Shown: positions 25,138 through 33,749 of the stretch, piece by piece
How positions within the stretch are numbered: the stretch's first letter is position 1
How the letters are laid out: the number at the start of each line of letters is the position of its first letter
DNA from: Firmicutes bacterium UBA2598
GTDB lineage: Bacteria > Bacillota > PH28-bin88
Assembly (NCBI GenBank): GCA_002339345.1
Contig: DDKM01000032.1
Span: forward strand, 78,559-142,558
Direction of reading: 5' to 3'
DNA: 64,000 nucleotides
The notes under the pieces: generated by a model
Database searches by the model: none
What the model was told of the DNA's origin: nothing
Seen by the model: the letters and a program-made list of their open reading frames with translations, nothing else
Position numbers and translations under genes: made by a program

Positions 25138-26280
25138 TTAATGTTCCTCCCGCTTGAAAAAGGCCCGCAGGGCCGGATAAACTTCCGACTTATCCTTGAT
25201 GCTGACCGGCACGAAACGGGGATCTTTGATTTTCTTGTAGGTGCTCATCAGGGTGCTGCTGCGGTAATAGGGGTTGACAATCTCGCCGTATCCGAAAATG
25301 TTGCAGACTTCCAGAAGTTCGTTCACCAGTTTCACGCAAAGATCATTGTCGGAAGGCAGGTTGTCGCCATCGGAGAAATGAAAGGGATAAATGTTGTAAT
25401 CAAGGGGGTTGTACCGCTCCGCAATCATTTCCAGGGCCAGTTGGTACACCGATGAGCACTTGGTGCCGCCGCTTTCACCTTTGGTGAAAAACTCCTCCTC
25501 AGTAACCTCCTTGGCCTTGGTATGATGAGCCAGGAAAACAATTTGCACCTGCTGGTATTTGGTCCGCAAGAACCGAACCATCCAGAAGAAAAAGCTGCGG
25601 GCAATATACTTTTCAAAGGTGCCCATGGAACCGGAGGTGTCCATCATGGCAATGACCACCGCACTGGCCTCGTGTTTCGGCACTTCCTCCCATGTTTTAT
25701 ACCGCAAGTCCTCAGGTTTGATGCCGTGCAGGCCGGGATTGCCCGCCAGGGCGTTGCGCTTGATGGTTTCCAGGATGGTCCGCTTTTTGTCAATGTTGCC
25801 CGTCAAGCCGTGTTTGCGGACATCGTTAAAACGGGGGGAAGTGGCGGAAACCTTTTGCTTGCGGCGGTCCTGCAGGTTGGGCAGTTCCAAATCCTCGAAT
25901 ATCATTTCCGCCAGTTCCTCCAGGGTGACTTCCGTTTCGTAATAGTCCACCCCGGGCTGGTCCCCGGCCCCCTTCCCCTTGCCGCTGCCGGCGAAAGCCT
26001 GATCACTGCCGATCACGTCCCCCTGTTTGGAGTTCCCTTTACCCTGCCCGCCGTGCTTTTGTTTCTGGAAGTTGTAACGAAAACGGTATTCCTCCAGGGA
26101 GCGGATGGGAACCTTGATCACCTTCCGGTCATCGGACATGATAATACTTTCTTCACTGATGATGTCTGCCAGGTTTTGCTTGATGGCCTCCCGCACCTTT
26201 TCCTGGTGGCGCTGCTGGTCCATCTGCCCCCGCCGGTACAGGGACCAATCTTCCCTGGTGATTAAAAAACTGCCGTCCAC
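25138..26280 (-). CDS. yhbH: YhbH / DUF444 sporulation protein
   Basis: About 380 residues with a VWA-like domain. The metal-ion-dependent adhesion-site motif DTSGSMG (DxSxS form) lies near residue 200. A basic, Gly/Lys-rich linker (about 80-110) precedes it. DUF444 proteins are almost always encoded between PrkA and SpoVR and are needed for normal sporulation in Bacillus. The GTG at 26280 follows GGGGGG at good spacing. A TTG further upstream (26304) is an alternative start. Confidence 0.93.
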   Translation of the reverse strand: MDGSFLITREDWSLYRRGQMDQQRHQEKVREAIKQNLADIISEESIIMSDDRKVIKVPIRSLEEYRFRYNFQKQKHGGQGKGNSKQGDVIGSDQAFAGSGKGKGAGDQPGVDYYETEVTLEELAEMIFEDLELPNLQDRRKQKVSATSPRFNDVRKHGLTGNIDKKRTILETIKRNALAGNPGLHGIKPEDLRYKTWEEVPKHEASAVVIAMMDTSGSMGTFEKYIARSFFFWMVRFLRTKYQQVQIVFLAHHTKAKEVTEEEFFTKGESGGTKCSSVYQLALEMIAERYNPLDYNIYPFHFSDGDNLPSDNDLCVKLVNELLEVCNIFGYGEIVNPYYRSSTLMSTYKKIKDPRFVPVSIKDKSEVYPALRAFFKREEH

Positions 26281-26321
26281 AGAACATCCCCCCAGGATTT
26301 CCAATTAATGGCCCGAGGACA

Positions 26322-28214
26322 TTACCGGTTTAACAGGCTGCCGGTGTATTTGAGCAGTTCGTTGGCACACACCGGGCAGTAGCCGTGTTCGGAAATCAGG
26401 CGGTCAATGACCGCGTTCATTCTCTTGAGCTGTTCCGGGTCGGGTGTACGGGTGGAGGTGGTGATTTTCACCACGTCCCGCAGGTCGGCAAACAACTTTT
26501 TCTCGATGGCCTCCCGCAGCCTCTCATGGGAATTGTAATCAAACTTCTTGCCCTGCCGGGCGTAGCTGGACAGGCGGATAAGGATCTCCTCCCGGAAAGC
26601 CTTTTTGGCATTTTCCGTTACTCCAATTTGTTCCTCAATGGAACGCATGAGCTTTTCATCGGGATCCATTTCCTCATCGGTGATGGGATCCCTGACCTTC
26701 ACGCCATTGCAATAGGCCTCCACATTGTCCAGGTAGTTTTCAAAAAGGGTGCGGGCAGATTCCTCGTAGGAGTACACAAAGGCCCGCTGAACTTCCTTTT
26801 TGGCCGTTTCATCGTACTCCTGCCGGGCAATGGCTAGGAAGTTACCCAACCTGTCCTTCTCTTCCTTGGTAATGGAAGGATGCTGGTCCAGCCCGTCCTT
26901 CAATGCCCGAAGGATATCCAGGGCGTTGATACACCGGGTGTCCCCGGTAATCAGGGCACTGGAAATGCGGTTGATGACATACCTGGGGTCAACTCCGTTC
27001 ATGCCCTCCTGCTCCGCCTCCGCCATCAGTTCTGCCACGTCCTTTTGCTTGAACCCCTCTACGTCCTCGCCGTCATACAGCTTCATCTTTTTGACCAGGT
27101 CCATCCCTTGTTTTTTGGATTCCTTCAGCCTGGACAGAACGGAAAAAATACTGGCCGCCCACAGGCTATAGGGCGCAAGGTGCACATTGATGGCACTCTG
27201 GCGGATCATCTTTTCGTAAATGCGGACTTCCTGGCTGACTTTAAGGTTATAGGGGATGGGCATCACGATAATTCGCGACCGCAAGGCCTCATTTTTGGGG
27301 TTGGCGATAAATACGCGGTATTCCGCTTCGTTGGTGTGGGCAACGATCATCTCATCGGCGCTGATAAGGGCAAAGCGCCCCGCCTTAAAGTTGCCTTCCT
27401 GGGAAAGGCTCAGCAAGTTGTATAGAAACTTCTCGTCACACTTTAACATCTCCTGAAACTCCATCAGCCCCCGGTTGGCCTTGTTCAGTTCACCGTCAAA
27501 CCGGTAAGCCCGGGGATCGGATTCCGAGCCGAACTCGGAAATGGTGGAAAAATCGATGGAGCCGGTGAGATCTGCAATGTCCTGGGATTTGGGATCGGAA
27601 GGACTGAAGGTGCCGATACCCAGCCTGTTTTCCTCAGAAAATACCACCCGGTGAACCCGCACATCTTCCACCCGGCCGTGATATACTTCCTCCAGCATTA
27701 ACTTACAGGAAGGGCACAGGTTTCCTTCCACATAAATGCCGTAGTTTTTCTCCATCTCAGCCCTTAAATCATGGGGAATCAGGTGCAGTGGTTCTTCCTG
27801 CATGGGGCAGTTTTTAATGGCATATACGGCCCCTGACGGGGTACGGGTATACCGTTCCAACCCCCTCTTTAACATGGTGACGATGGTGGATTTCCCCCCA
27901 CTGACCGGGCCCATTAACAAGAGGATACGTTTACGAACATCCAAGCGCTTAGCCGCTGAGTGGATATACTCCTCAACCAACCGTTCCAGGGTCCGGTCAA
28001 GGCCGAAGATCTCCCCGGCAAAAAAGTTATAGCGCTTGATACCATTTACTTCTTCCACTCCTTCGCTCACAATCATGTCATAAATGCGGGCATGGGCCAG
28101 CCGGGCTATGGAAGGGTTTTTGATCACCATCTCCAGGTATTCAACAAAACTGCCCTCCCACTGGAGCTGTTTTTCCTGCTGGCGATGCTCCTCCAATCGC
28201 TTCAGGATATCCAT
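26322..28214 (-). CDS. prkA: PrkA serine protein kinase / AAA-type protein
   Basis: 630 residues, full length. An N-terminal AAA-like module has the Walker A motif GPVSGGKST (about 102-110), and the C-terminal PrkA kinase-like domain follows. PrkA has been described as a serine kinase and, in newer work, as an AAA+ protease needed for sporulation; the sequence alone does not decide. The ATG follows GGGAGGAG. It heads the operon with yhbH and spoVR. Confidence 0.95.
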   Translation of the reverse strand: MDILKRLEEHRQQEKQLQWEGSFVEYLEMVIKNPSIARLAHARIYDMIVSEGVEEVNGIKRYNFFAGEIFGLDRTLERLVEEYIHSAAKRLDVRKRILLLMGPVSGGKSTIVTMLKRGLERYTRTPSGAVYAIKNCPMQEEPLHLIPHDLRAEMEKNYGIYVEGNLCPSCKLMLEEVYHGRVEDVRVHRVVFSEENRLGIGTFSPSDPKSQDIADLTGSIDFSTISEFGSESDPRAYRFDGELNKANRGLMEFQEMLKCDEKFLYNLLSLSQEGNFKAGRFALISADEMIVAHTNEAEYRVFIANPKNEALRSRIIVMPIPYNLKVSQEVRIYEKMIRQSAINVHLAPYSLWAASIFSVLSRLKESKKQGMDLVKKMKLYDGEDVEGFKQKDVAELMAEAEQEGMNGVDPRYVINRISSALITGDTRCINALDILRALKDGLDQHPSITKEEKDRLGNFLAIARQEYDETAKKEVQRAFVYSYEESARTLFENYLDNVEAYCNGVKVRDPITDEEMDPDEKLMRSIEEQIGVTENAKKAFREEILIRLSSYARQGKKFDYNSHERLREAIEKKLFADLRDVVKITTSTRTPDPEQLKRMNAVIDRLISEHGYCPVCANELLKYTGSLLNR

Positions 28215-28258
28215 AGCAACTCTCCTCCCTTGGGGAAGCGGTCTGACTTTCTAATCCC

Positions 28259-28287
28259 ATTATATGCGGCAGCCATCTCAGGAAGAA
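28259..28287 (-). promoter_or_regulatory. Probable promoter of the prkA operon
   Basis: On the minus strand TTCTTC (28287-28282) and TATAAT (28264-28259) are separated by 17 bases, 45 bases before the prkA start. The -10 context CATATAAT would also suit a sporulation sigma factor, so the sigma assignment is open. Confidence 0.5.
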
Positions 28288-28394
28288 GGCACGGACAGGC
28301 CTGAAAAAACAGCCCCGATCCATGGCAGGAAAAATGCCCTGTGGCAAGAATAATCTCCGGGGTGTAAGAAAAAATAACCAGGAGGTGATGGGCT

Positions 28395-28765
28395 TGGGAT
28401 ATAAATTTGAGTTCACCTGGCTATTGCGGTTACCGGTGGATGAGTTGCCGGAAGCACCAGGTGAAAAAAGGGGAGAAGGGGAGAATCTCATTCTCTGGAA
28501 GAGATCCAGCGGCAATATTATCCTGGGCTTTTTCCGGGAAGGGCATAAACTGGCCCACCCGGTTGGTATGGACGTGTTGATCGTAACCAAAAGCGAAGAA
28601 ACCATCGGCATTGGACGGATTGTAAAATCAGAAATTTACCAATTGCCGGACGGCTCCATTACCACAGTGGTGGAATTCTCCGTCCGCAGGATGTTCGATC
28701 CCGAGGAGCGCCAGGTCATGACCAGGATTATCAGGGAAATGTATGGAAAAGGCCACCAAAAGTAG
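28395..28765 (+). CDS. Conserved-looking protein of unknown function
   Basis: About 123 residues, soluble, not recognised. It begins GYKFEFTWLLRLP and contains GNIILGFFREGHKLAHPVGMDVLIV and an amphipathic C-terminal helix DPEERQVMTRIIREMYGKG. The strong site AGGAGG (28381-28386) is ideally spaced for the TTG at 28395; the ATG two codons earlier is only 2 bases from it. It is divergent from prkA. Codon use resembles its neighbours, so it is probably a real native gene. Confidence 0.7.
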
Positions 28766-28771
28766 GTAATT

Positions 28772-28791
28772 TATACCATTCTAATGGTATA
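28772..28791. promoter_or_regulatory. Perfect 20-base dyad, operator-like
   Basis: TATACCATT (28772-28780) and AATGGTATA (28783-28791) are exact reverse complements around a 2-base centre. It lies 71 bases upstream of the small zinc-ribbon gene and 7 bases after the previous stop. No T-run follows, which suggests a repressor site rather than a terminator. Confidence 0.55.
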
Positions 28792-28861
28792 TTGTGCATG
28801 AAATGGGCAAAATAAAGCTACGAACTACCGATCACACTCAACAGGTAGGGAGGTGTAAGAA

Positions 28862-29020
28862 GTGGCCTATGTTTGTCCCCAATGCAGGCGTTCTACCAAG
28901 CTGCCCGATTTCTGTTGCGGCCGGTCCATGGTCAGCCGTGGTAGTTATGTTTGCCCAACCTGCGGCAAAAGCGCCGGAACCCCAGGCACCTGCTGTGACC
29001 AACAAATGTTCCAGGTATAG
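28862..29020 (+). CDS. Small zinc-ribbon protein (52 aa)
   Basis: A short GTG-started gene. The product begins MAYVCPQCRRSTKLPDFCCG and continues with SYVCPTCGKS and GTPGTCCD. Four cysteine pairs (CPQC, CC, CPTC, CC) indicate one or two zinc-ribbon sites. The ribosome site GGGAGG is 8 bases upstream and a strong terminator follows the stop, so it is a complete single-gene unit. The function is unknown. It was missed by length-limited gene finding. Confidence 0.8.
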   Translation: MAYVCPQCRRSTKLPDFCCGRSMVSRGSYVCPTCGKSAGTPGTCCDQQMFQV

Positions 29021-29033
29021 GGTCGGCGCCAAG

Positions 29034-29065
29034 CCAGCTTCCTCCTGGAAGCTGGTCCTTTTTTA
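29034..29065 (+). terminator. Terminator after the zinc-ribbon gene
   Basis: CCAGCTTCC (29034-29042) and GGAAGCTGG (29047-29055) form a perfect stem with a 4-base loop, followed by TCCTTTTTT. It lies 13 bases after the stop codon. Confidence 0.92.
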
Positions 29066-29111
29066 AGTCTAAGTTAGTTCATTTTTTGCTTGTGGGAAGG
29101 AGGCAAGGAGG

Positions 29112-29849
29112 TTGGTTACCAATGTGGATTTCCAGATCATGGACGGAGGGCTGCTATCCTTTGCGGATGATATCGTAGCCCCGGAACCCGACATCCGCCA
29201 CCTGCAGGATGCCCTTGCGGTGCTGGCAGACAACGTACCGGTGGAGAAAAACAGACCCCTTTACTACATGTACCGCGGAGTGTTCCGTGATGGCGATCAG
29301 AACACCTTCAACCAACACCAAATCAGGTATGACATTACTGTACTGGTGCCAGGAGCCGTTGGCCGGGAATACATCAAAACCGTCGGTCATTTTCACCCTT
29401 TGAAACCAAATTCCAGCGAGACATTCCCGGAATATTACGAGGTGTTGGCAGGTGAAGCCCTTTACCTCCTCCAGCGCAACAATAAGAGCGGAGAAGTGGA
29501 GGAAATCATGGCAGTGGAGGCCAAGGCGGGAGACAAGGTGTACATTCCTTCCGGTTTCGGACACGTCACCATCAATCCCGGTGAAGGTTACCTGGTAATG
29601 GCCAACCTGATTGAAAAGAATTTTTCCTCCCAGTACGGCCCCTTCCGGGATAAACGGGGTGCAGCGTACTACTATGTCAAGGGTGATAACGGTAAAGGGG
29701 AATTTGTCCGGAACGGCAATTATCATAATTCGGTGGGCCTAAAAATGGTCCCAGCACCCCATCTGCCCCAACCAGTAGAAGCAGTTAAAAACCAGGGGCT
29801 GTATTCAGCCTTTATGGCCGACCCTGCCGCCTTTGCAATCCTGCGGTAG
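29112..29849 (+). CDS. Glucose-6-phosphate isomerase, cupin (archaeal) type
   Basis: A 245-residue cupin-fold enzyme interconverting glucose 6-phosphate and fructose 6-phosphate with a bound metal. The metal-ligand segment KTVGHFHP (about 95-102), the glutamate in FPEYYEVLAGEALYLLQ and the histidine in IPSGFGHVTINPGE match the cupin PGI family, which is unrelated to the common PGI fold. The TTG at 29112 follows GGAAGGAGG; a GTG at 29124 is possible. The family is best known from Euryarchaeota, so transfer is possible, though other clostridia may also carry it. Confidence 0.88.
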   Translation: MVTNVDFQIMDGGLLSFADDIVAPEPDIRHLQDALAVLADNVPVEKNRPLYYMYRGVFRDGDQNTFNQHQIRYDITVLVPGAVGREYIKTVGHFHPLKPNSSETFPEYYEVLAGEALYLLQRNNKSGEVEEIMAVEAKAGDKVYIPSGFGHVTINPGEGYLVMANLIEKNFSSQYGPFRDKRGAAYYYVKGDNGKGEFVRNGNYHNSVGLKMVPAPHLPQPVEAVKNQGLYSAFMADPAAFAILR

Positions 29850-29872
29850 CCCCCAAAAGCCGATTCATACCT

Positions 29873-29918
29873 GGCGACTGCTCCGGCCATCCCTCAGTAC
29901 GACGGAGGTCGCCTTTTT
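29873..29918 (+). terminator. Terminator after the cupin isomerase
   Basis: GGCGAC-TG-CTCCG (29873-29885) pairs with CGGAG-GTCGCC (29903-29913) with a 2-base bulge, followed by TTTTTA. It separates the gene from the convergent lipoprotein gene. Confidence 0.8.
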
Positions 29919-29919
29919 A

Positions 29920-31179
29920 TTACTGCCCGCCCTGTCCCTGTTGGCCGCCCTGGTCGCCCTGGCTGCCTCCCGCACCCGCCTGGCCCCCTTCTTCCACCTG
30001 AATGCTCTCAATCTCCCCCTTAACCTCTATTTCCATGGTCTTACCATCTTTGGTCTTAATCTTTACCTTGGCTGGCGTCGGGCTGTTGCCCCCCGAGCCG
30101 CCAGAACCACCCTGGCTCCCACCCTGCTGGTTACCACTGCCCTGCTGTCCTTCCCGTTGGCCCTGCCCCCCGCCGCCTTGAGTTATCTCTTTGCCCCACC
30201 GCTGTTCCATCAAGTAGAGGTTTTGACGGTCAATAATCCGCCCCGGCACCAACCGGGCGGGGATGGTATAGTTGCCGCTGTTGATCTGGGTTTCGTATGT
30301 CCACCGCCCCGTTTTGCTCAGTTCCACCGCAGCCTGGTAGGCATACCTGGCCATCAGGTCCGGCCGGGGATCGGCCTCGGCATCGTGGATTCCGGCGGCA
30401 ATGGCCCGAGCCGCCTCCTTACCTGCCCCCATACCAATGGTGGCAAAGGGAGGTTTGCCCTGGCGCAGTAAAACAGCTAAACCCTCCTGGGCAGCCTGTA
30501 CATCCTGCACTACCACCACCTTCACCTGACCGGGAAACTGGTTGACTCCTTCTTCAATTAGCCGGAATACCTGCAAAGCGTTATCCGGTGTCAGAGTGCG
30601 TCGTACTACGGAAACTCCACCAGCAGCGGCCACGGCATTGGCAAAGCCCTCTGCCATTTGCCCGGCCTCATAACCCGGCGGGCCTTCCACCAGTAACACC
30701 TTCCCGCCTGTCCCGCCCGCCAGCCTTACCGCTGTCTTTCCCTGCAGCTCCCCCAGGCGGAAGGCATCCACACCGATATACCCGTCCACCGCCGTATCCT
30801 GTGGCAAGGTGTTTAAGGCCAACACCCGGATGTCCTGTTCCGCCGCCCTTCTTACCACTTCCCCAGCATTGGCGGGGTCAGCCATGTCTATGACCAGCAC
30901 CTTCACCTTCTGTTTGAACATTTCCTCAATATGTTTCTCCTGGGCGGCAGCATCACCCCGGGCATCCTTCCAACTGATGATGACATTGTCCTTGCGCTGG
31001 TTCTGTTCCATTTCCTTCTGCATCAACTTGGCGGAATCGGCATCCAGGTTGGCTACACTCACCCCGATCCTGGCCGGCGGCGGCAGGGGTTTTTCCTGGG
31101 GTTTGCCGGGACACCCAGTAAGCATAAAAACTGCCACAATCATCAATCCTATCCAGCCCATGAACCATAACCTTCTCAA
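29920..31179 (-). CDS. Orphan periplasmic-binding-protein-like lipoprotein
   Basis: About 419 residues. An N-terminal signal ends in the lipobox LTGC. Residues about 35-320 form a type I sugar-binding domain of the ribose/xylose family (RIGVSVANLDADSAKLMQ, VLVIDMADPANAGEVV, GYIGVDAFRLGELQG). The last 80 residues are Gly/Gln/Ser-rich low complexity, interrupted by a strand-like stretch VKIKTKDGKTMEIEVKGEIE. No ABC ATPase or permease is adjacent. It may be a sensory or exported binding protein. A TTG at 31179 follows GGGAGG; a longer frame starts at 31206. Confidence 0.75.
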   Translation of the reverse strand: MRRLWFMGWIGLMIVAVFMLTGCPGKPQEKPLPPPARIGVSVANLDADSAKLMQKEMEQNQRKDNVIISWKDARGDAAAQEKHIEEMFKQKVKVLVIDMADPANAGEVVRRAAEQDIRVLALNTLPQDTAVDGYIGVDAFRLGELQGKTAVRLAGGTGGKVLLVEGPPGYEAGQMAEGFANAVAAAGGVSVVRRTLTPDNALQVFRLIEEGVNQFPGQVKVVVVQDVQAAQEGLAVLLRQGKPPFATIGMGAGKEAARAIAAGIHDAEADPRPDLMARYAYQAAVELSKTGRWTYETQINSGNYTIPARLVPGRIIDRQNLYLMEQRWGKEITQGGGGQGQREGQQGSGNQQGGSQGGSGGSGGNSPTPAKVKIKTKDGKTMEIEVKGEIESIQVEEGGQAGAGGSQGDQGGQQGQGGQ

Positions 31180-31306
31180 TTTAATGGCCCTCCCTATAGC
31201 ATCCACTAACAGTTAGTATCCTACATTTATGGGATTCTATGTCCTTAATGGTCTAAAAAGCCATGATGCTGGTAATTAATAGGTATAGGGCAAGGAGGTT
31301 TTGAGT

Positions 31307-31495
31307 ATGGGCAAGGAAAAGACCGGGAAGAAGGGTTCCACAAAAACCGCATCTCCCGGCCGTAAGAACACACAAAGGGATTTGCCCCTGTACCTGTCCC
31401 AGGGGCTAACCTTGAAAGGATTGCTGGAAATGACCAACATCCACGGGCAGCATAACAACCGCATCCGGCGGCTGGAGCAAAGACTTGGCAGATAG
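31307..31495 (+). CDS. Small basic protein of unknown function (62 aa)
   Basis: 62 residues, Lys/Arg-rich N-terminus (GKEKTGKKGSTKTASPGRKN), then DLPLYLSQGLTLKGLLEMTN and a basic end. AAGGAGG is 8 bases before the ATG at 31307. The strong ribosome site supports translation. No family was recognised. It converges on queG, whose stop is 4 bases away. Confidence 0.6.
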   Translation: MGKEKTGKKGSTKTASPGRKNTQRDLPLYLSQGLTLKGLLEMTNIHGQHNNRIRRLEQRLGR

Positions 31496-31499
31496 AGGC

Positions 31500-32612
31500 C
31501 TATTGGGAAAGGGCCTGGCGTATCTCCTGGCCTACCCTTGTATCCGGTTCACCCCCCAACACCCGTTCCAGTGTTTGCCTCGCGGCTTTACCGCCAATCC
31601 GGCCCAGGGCCCATGCGACATGGCCGCGAATTAACGGATTGGGATCTGCCAAAGCCTGTTGCAACACCGGCACAGCTGCGGGATCCCCCAGATTGCCCAG
31701 GGCCACTGCCGCGTTGCGCCGTAAAACCTGCCGGCCCCGCCAGGCAAAGGCGGTATGTCCCCACAGTTTTGCAAACTCCCCCTTTGCACACCCTAAAACG
31801 GCGGCCGGCCCCGGTATGGCAGGCACACCAGTTGGCAAGCACTCCGGTGTACCAGCGGGAATATGGATGTCTGAATCCCGGGCAGATGGTAGTGCCCTGT
31901 TCACGGGGCAAACTTCCTGGCAGGTGTCACAGCCATATATCCGCACTCCCAAGGCATGACGAAATTCCACAGGCAGCCAGCCCTTGGTCTGGGTCAGGTA
32001 GGAAAGGCAGCGACTGGCATCCAACCTGCCGGGTGCCACCAGTGCCCCAGTGGGGCAGGCGGCCCGGCAAGCGTCACACCCGTGACATTCTGAAGGGACA
32101 GGCACATCAGGTTCCAGTTCCACATCGGTCACCAGTTCACCCAGTGATACCCAGGATCCCAGGCCGGGGGCATGCAGTAGGCAATTATGCCCCACCCAAC
32201 CCAGACCAGCCCGCCATGCCGCCGTCCTGTCCACCAATGGTCCAGTATCCGCCATGGCCTTCCATCCGGCATTGGGATAGTGCTTGGTGATGAAGTGGCC
32301 GAGCTTTTCCAGGGCTCCCGTTACCCTGTGATGATAGTCGTAGCCGTGGGCAAAACGGGCCACACCGCTGCCCGGCGCGTCCGGCGGGGGTTGCCAAAGG
32401 CCCACTGCCACCACCGTTTTTGCCCCTGGCAGGATCAGCCGGGGGTCATAGCGGGCAGGGTCATCCACCTGCACAAAGGGCACCATTAGCCCTCTTTTTT
32501 GATAGTCTTCCACCGTCTCTATCGCTTCCGTGAAGGGATGGGCGGCGGTCGCCCCAACCAGCGGTATACCCTGCTGTCGGGCATATTCCTTCAACCTCCT
32601 GGTGAAGGACAC
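31500..32612 (-). CDS. queG: Epoxyqueuosine reductase
   Basis: The cobalamin-dependent iron-sulfur enzyme performing the last step of queuosine synthesis in tRNA. At 370 residues it is full length. Two ferredoxin-type cluster motifs are seen: CHGCDACRAACPTGAL (about 184-199) and CDTCQEVCP (about 234-242). The C-terminus holds HEAT-like repeats (LGNLGDPAAVPVLQQALADP and RGHVAWALGRIGG), as in the QueG fold. The GTG follows GGGGGG. Other que genes are not in the window. Confidence 0.94.
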   Translation of the reverse strand: MSFTRRLKEYARQQGIPLVGATAAHPFTEAIETVEDYQKRGLMVPFVQVDDPARYDPRLILPGAKTVVAVGLWQPPPDAPGSGVARFAHGYDYHHRVTGALEKLGHFITKHYPNAGWKAMADTGPLVDRTAAWRAGLGWVGHNCLLHAPGLGSWVSLGELVTDVELEPDVPVPSECHGCDACRAACPTGALVAPGRLDASRCLSYLTQTKGWLPVEFRHALGVRIYGCDTCQEVCPVNRALPSARDSDIHIPAGTPECLPTGVPAIPGPAAVLGCAKGEFAKLWGHTAFAWRGRQVLRRNAAVALGNLGDPAAVPVLQQALADPNPLIRGHVAWALGRIGGKAARQTLERVLGGEPDTRVGQEIRQALSQ

Positions 32613-32656
32613 CTGTTCTACCCCCCGATGAAAAAGATAGCACCCAAAGGGTGCTC

Positions 32657-33703
32657 CTAAAGCTCCGTCTCCATGCGGGCTTTAAGCACCCCTTGAATCA
32701 AGTCGGTACCAATTACCCGCTCAAAGTCCCGCCATACCGGCATCAAAGCCCTGCGCCATTCATCCCTCTCCCGGGGAGTCAAATGGTAAATGACGCTGGT
32801 GCCTTCCCGCCGGATCCATTCCAAATCTTGCTGGTTGTATTCCCTGGCCACCTCCCGTTCCCACTGGGTGACCTCGGCCATGGTTTCCTCCAGGATAACC
32901 CTGATATCCCTCGGCAGGCTTTCCCAAAAGGAACGGTTGACCAGTACCACATAGCCAATGTAGCCGTGATTGCTGACGGTGATATGGGACTGGCGCTCGT
33001 GGAATCTCTTACTGAACAGATTGGAGGGCGGGTTTTCCAGCCCATCCACCAGACCCTGTTCCAGTGCACCGTAAACCTGGTCAAAGGAAAAGACGATGGG
33101 TACAGCGCCCAACCTGGAAAACTGGGCCGCCAGCACCTTGCTGGGCATAATCCTAAACCTTAACCCGCGGAAGTCCTCCACCCTGCGCAGGGGTTTATTG
33201 GCGCTCATTACCTTAAAACCATTTTCCCAGATCGCCAAACCCAGCATGTTCTTGCTTTCCAGCAGGGCTAACAGCTGGGTACCCACCGGCCCGTCAAAGG
33301 TTCGCCGCACATCTTCGTAGTTATTGAATAAAAAAGGGAGGTCCAGCAACTGCCATTGGGGGAACAGGTCACTGATCTTGGATGTGGCGGGGGCAATCAT
33401 CTGCACATTGCCCTCCAGCAGGGCATCCATTTCCTCCCCGTCCTTGTACAGGACAGAATTTGGGTACACCTGCACCTCCACCCTGCCGCCGGTGCGCTCC
33501 TTCACCAGTTTGGCATACCGCTGGGCAGCCAAACCCTTGGGCGTGTTTTCCGCCACCACATGGGAAAATTTGATGACAATGCGCTCCTCCTTACTAACCT
33601 GTTCATAATCCCAGGCCCGCCCCCCGCACCCGACCCCCAGCAGCGCCAATAAGGCCAGCAGCAATAATATTGCCACTGAGTATTTCATGTGATATCTGAG
33701 CAT
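32657..33703 (-). CDS. dctP: TRAP transporter solute receptor, DctP family
   Basis: A secreted solute-binding protein of about 348 residues. The signal ends in a lipobox-like LGVGC. The DctP fold follows: VIKFSHVVAENTPKGLAAQRY, VQVYPNSVLYKDGEEMDALL, then the substrate-arginine region FRGLRFRIMPSKV, typical for carboxylate binding. The ATG at 33703 lacks a good ribosome site; a TTG nine codons upstream (33730) follows GGGTGGG. The DctQ and DctM membrane subunits are absent nearby. It lies downstream of a CitA/CitB-type two-component pair, so it may feed that sensor. Confidence 0.88.
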   Translation of the reverse strand: MLRYHMKYSVAILLLLALLALLGVGCGGRAWDYEQVSKEERIVIKFSHVVAENTPKGLAAQRYAKLVKERTGGRVEVQVYPNSVLYKDGEEMDALLEGNVQMIAPATSKISDLFPQWQLLDLPFLFNNYEDVRRTFDGPVGTQLLALLESKNMLGLAIWENGFKVMSANKPLRRVEDFRGLRFRIMPSKVLAAQFSRLGAVPIVFSFDQVYGALEQGLVDGLENPPSNLFSKRFHERQSHITVSNHGYIGYVVLVNRSFWESLPRDIRVILEETMAEVTQWEREVAREYNQQDLEWIRREGTSVIYHLTPRERDEWRRALMPVWRDFERVIGTDLIQGVLKARMETEL

Positions 33704-33749
33704 TCGAAAAATGCCGTTTTTCCAGTGCAATGATGTTCCCACCCTGTCT

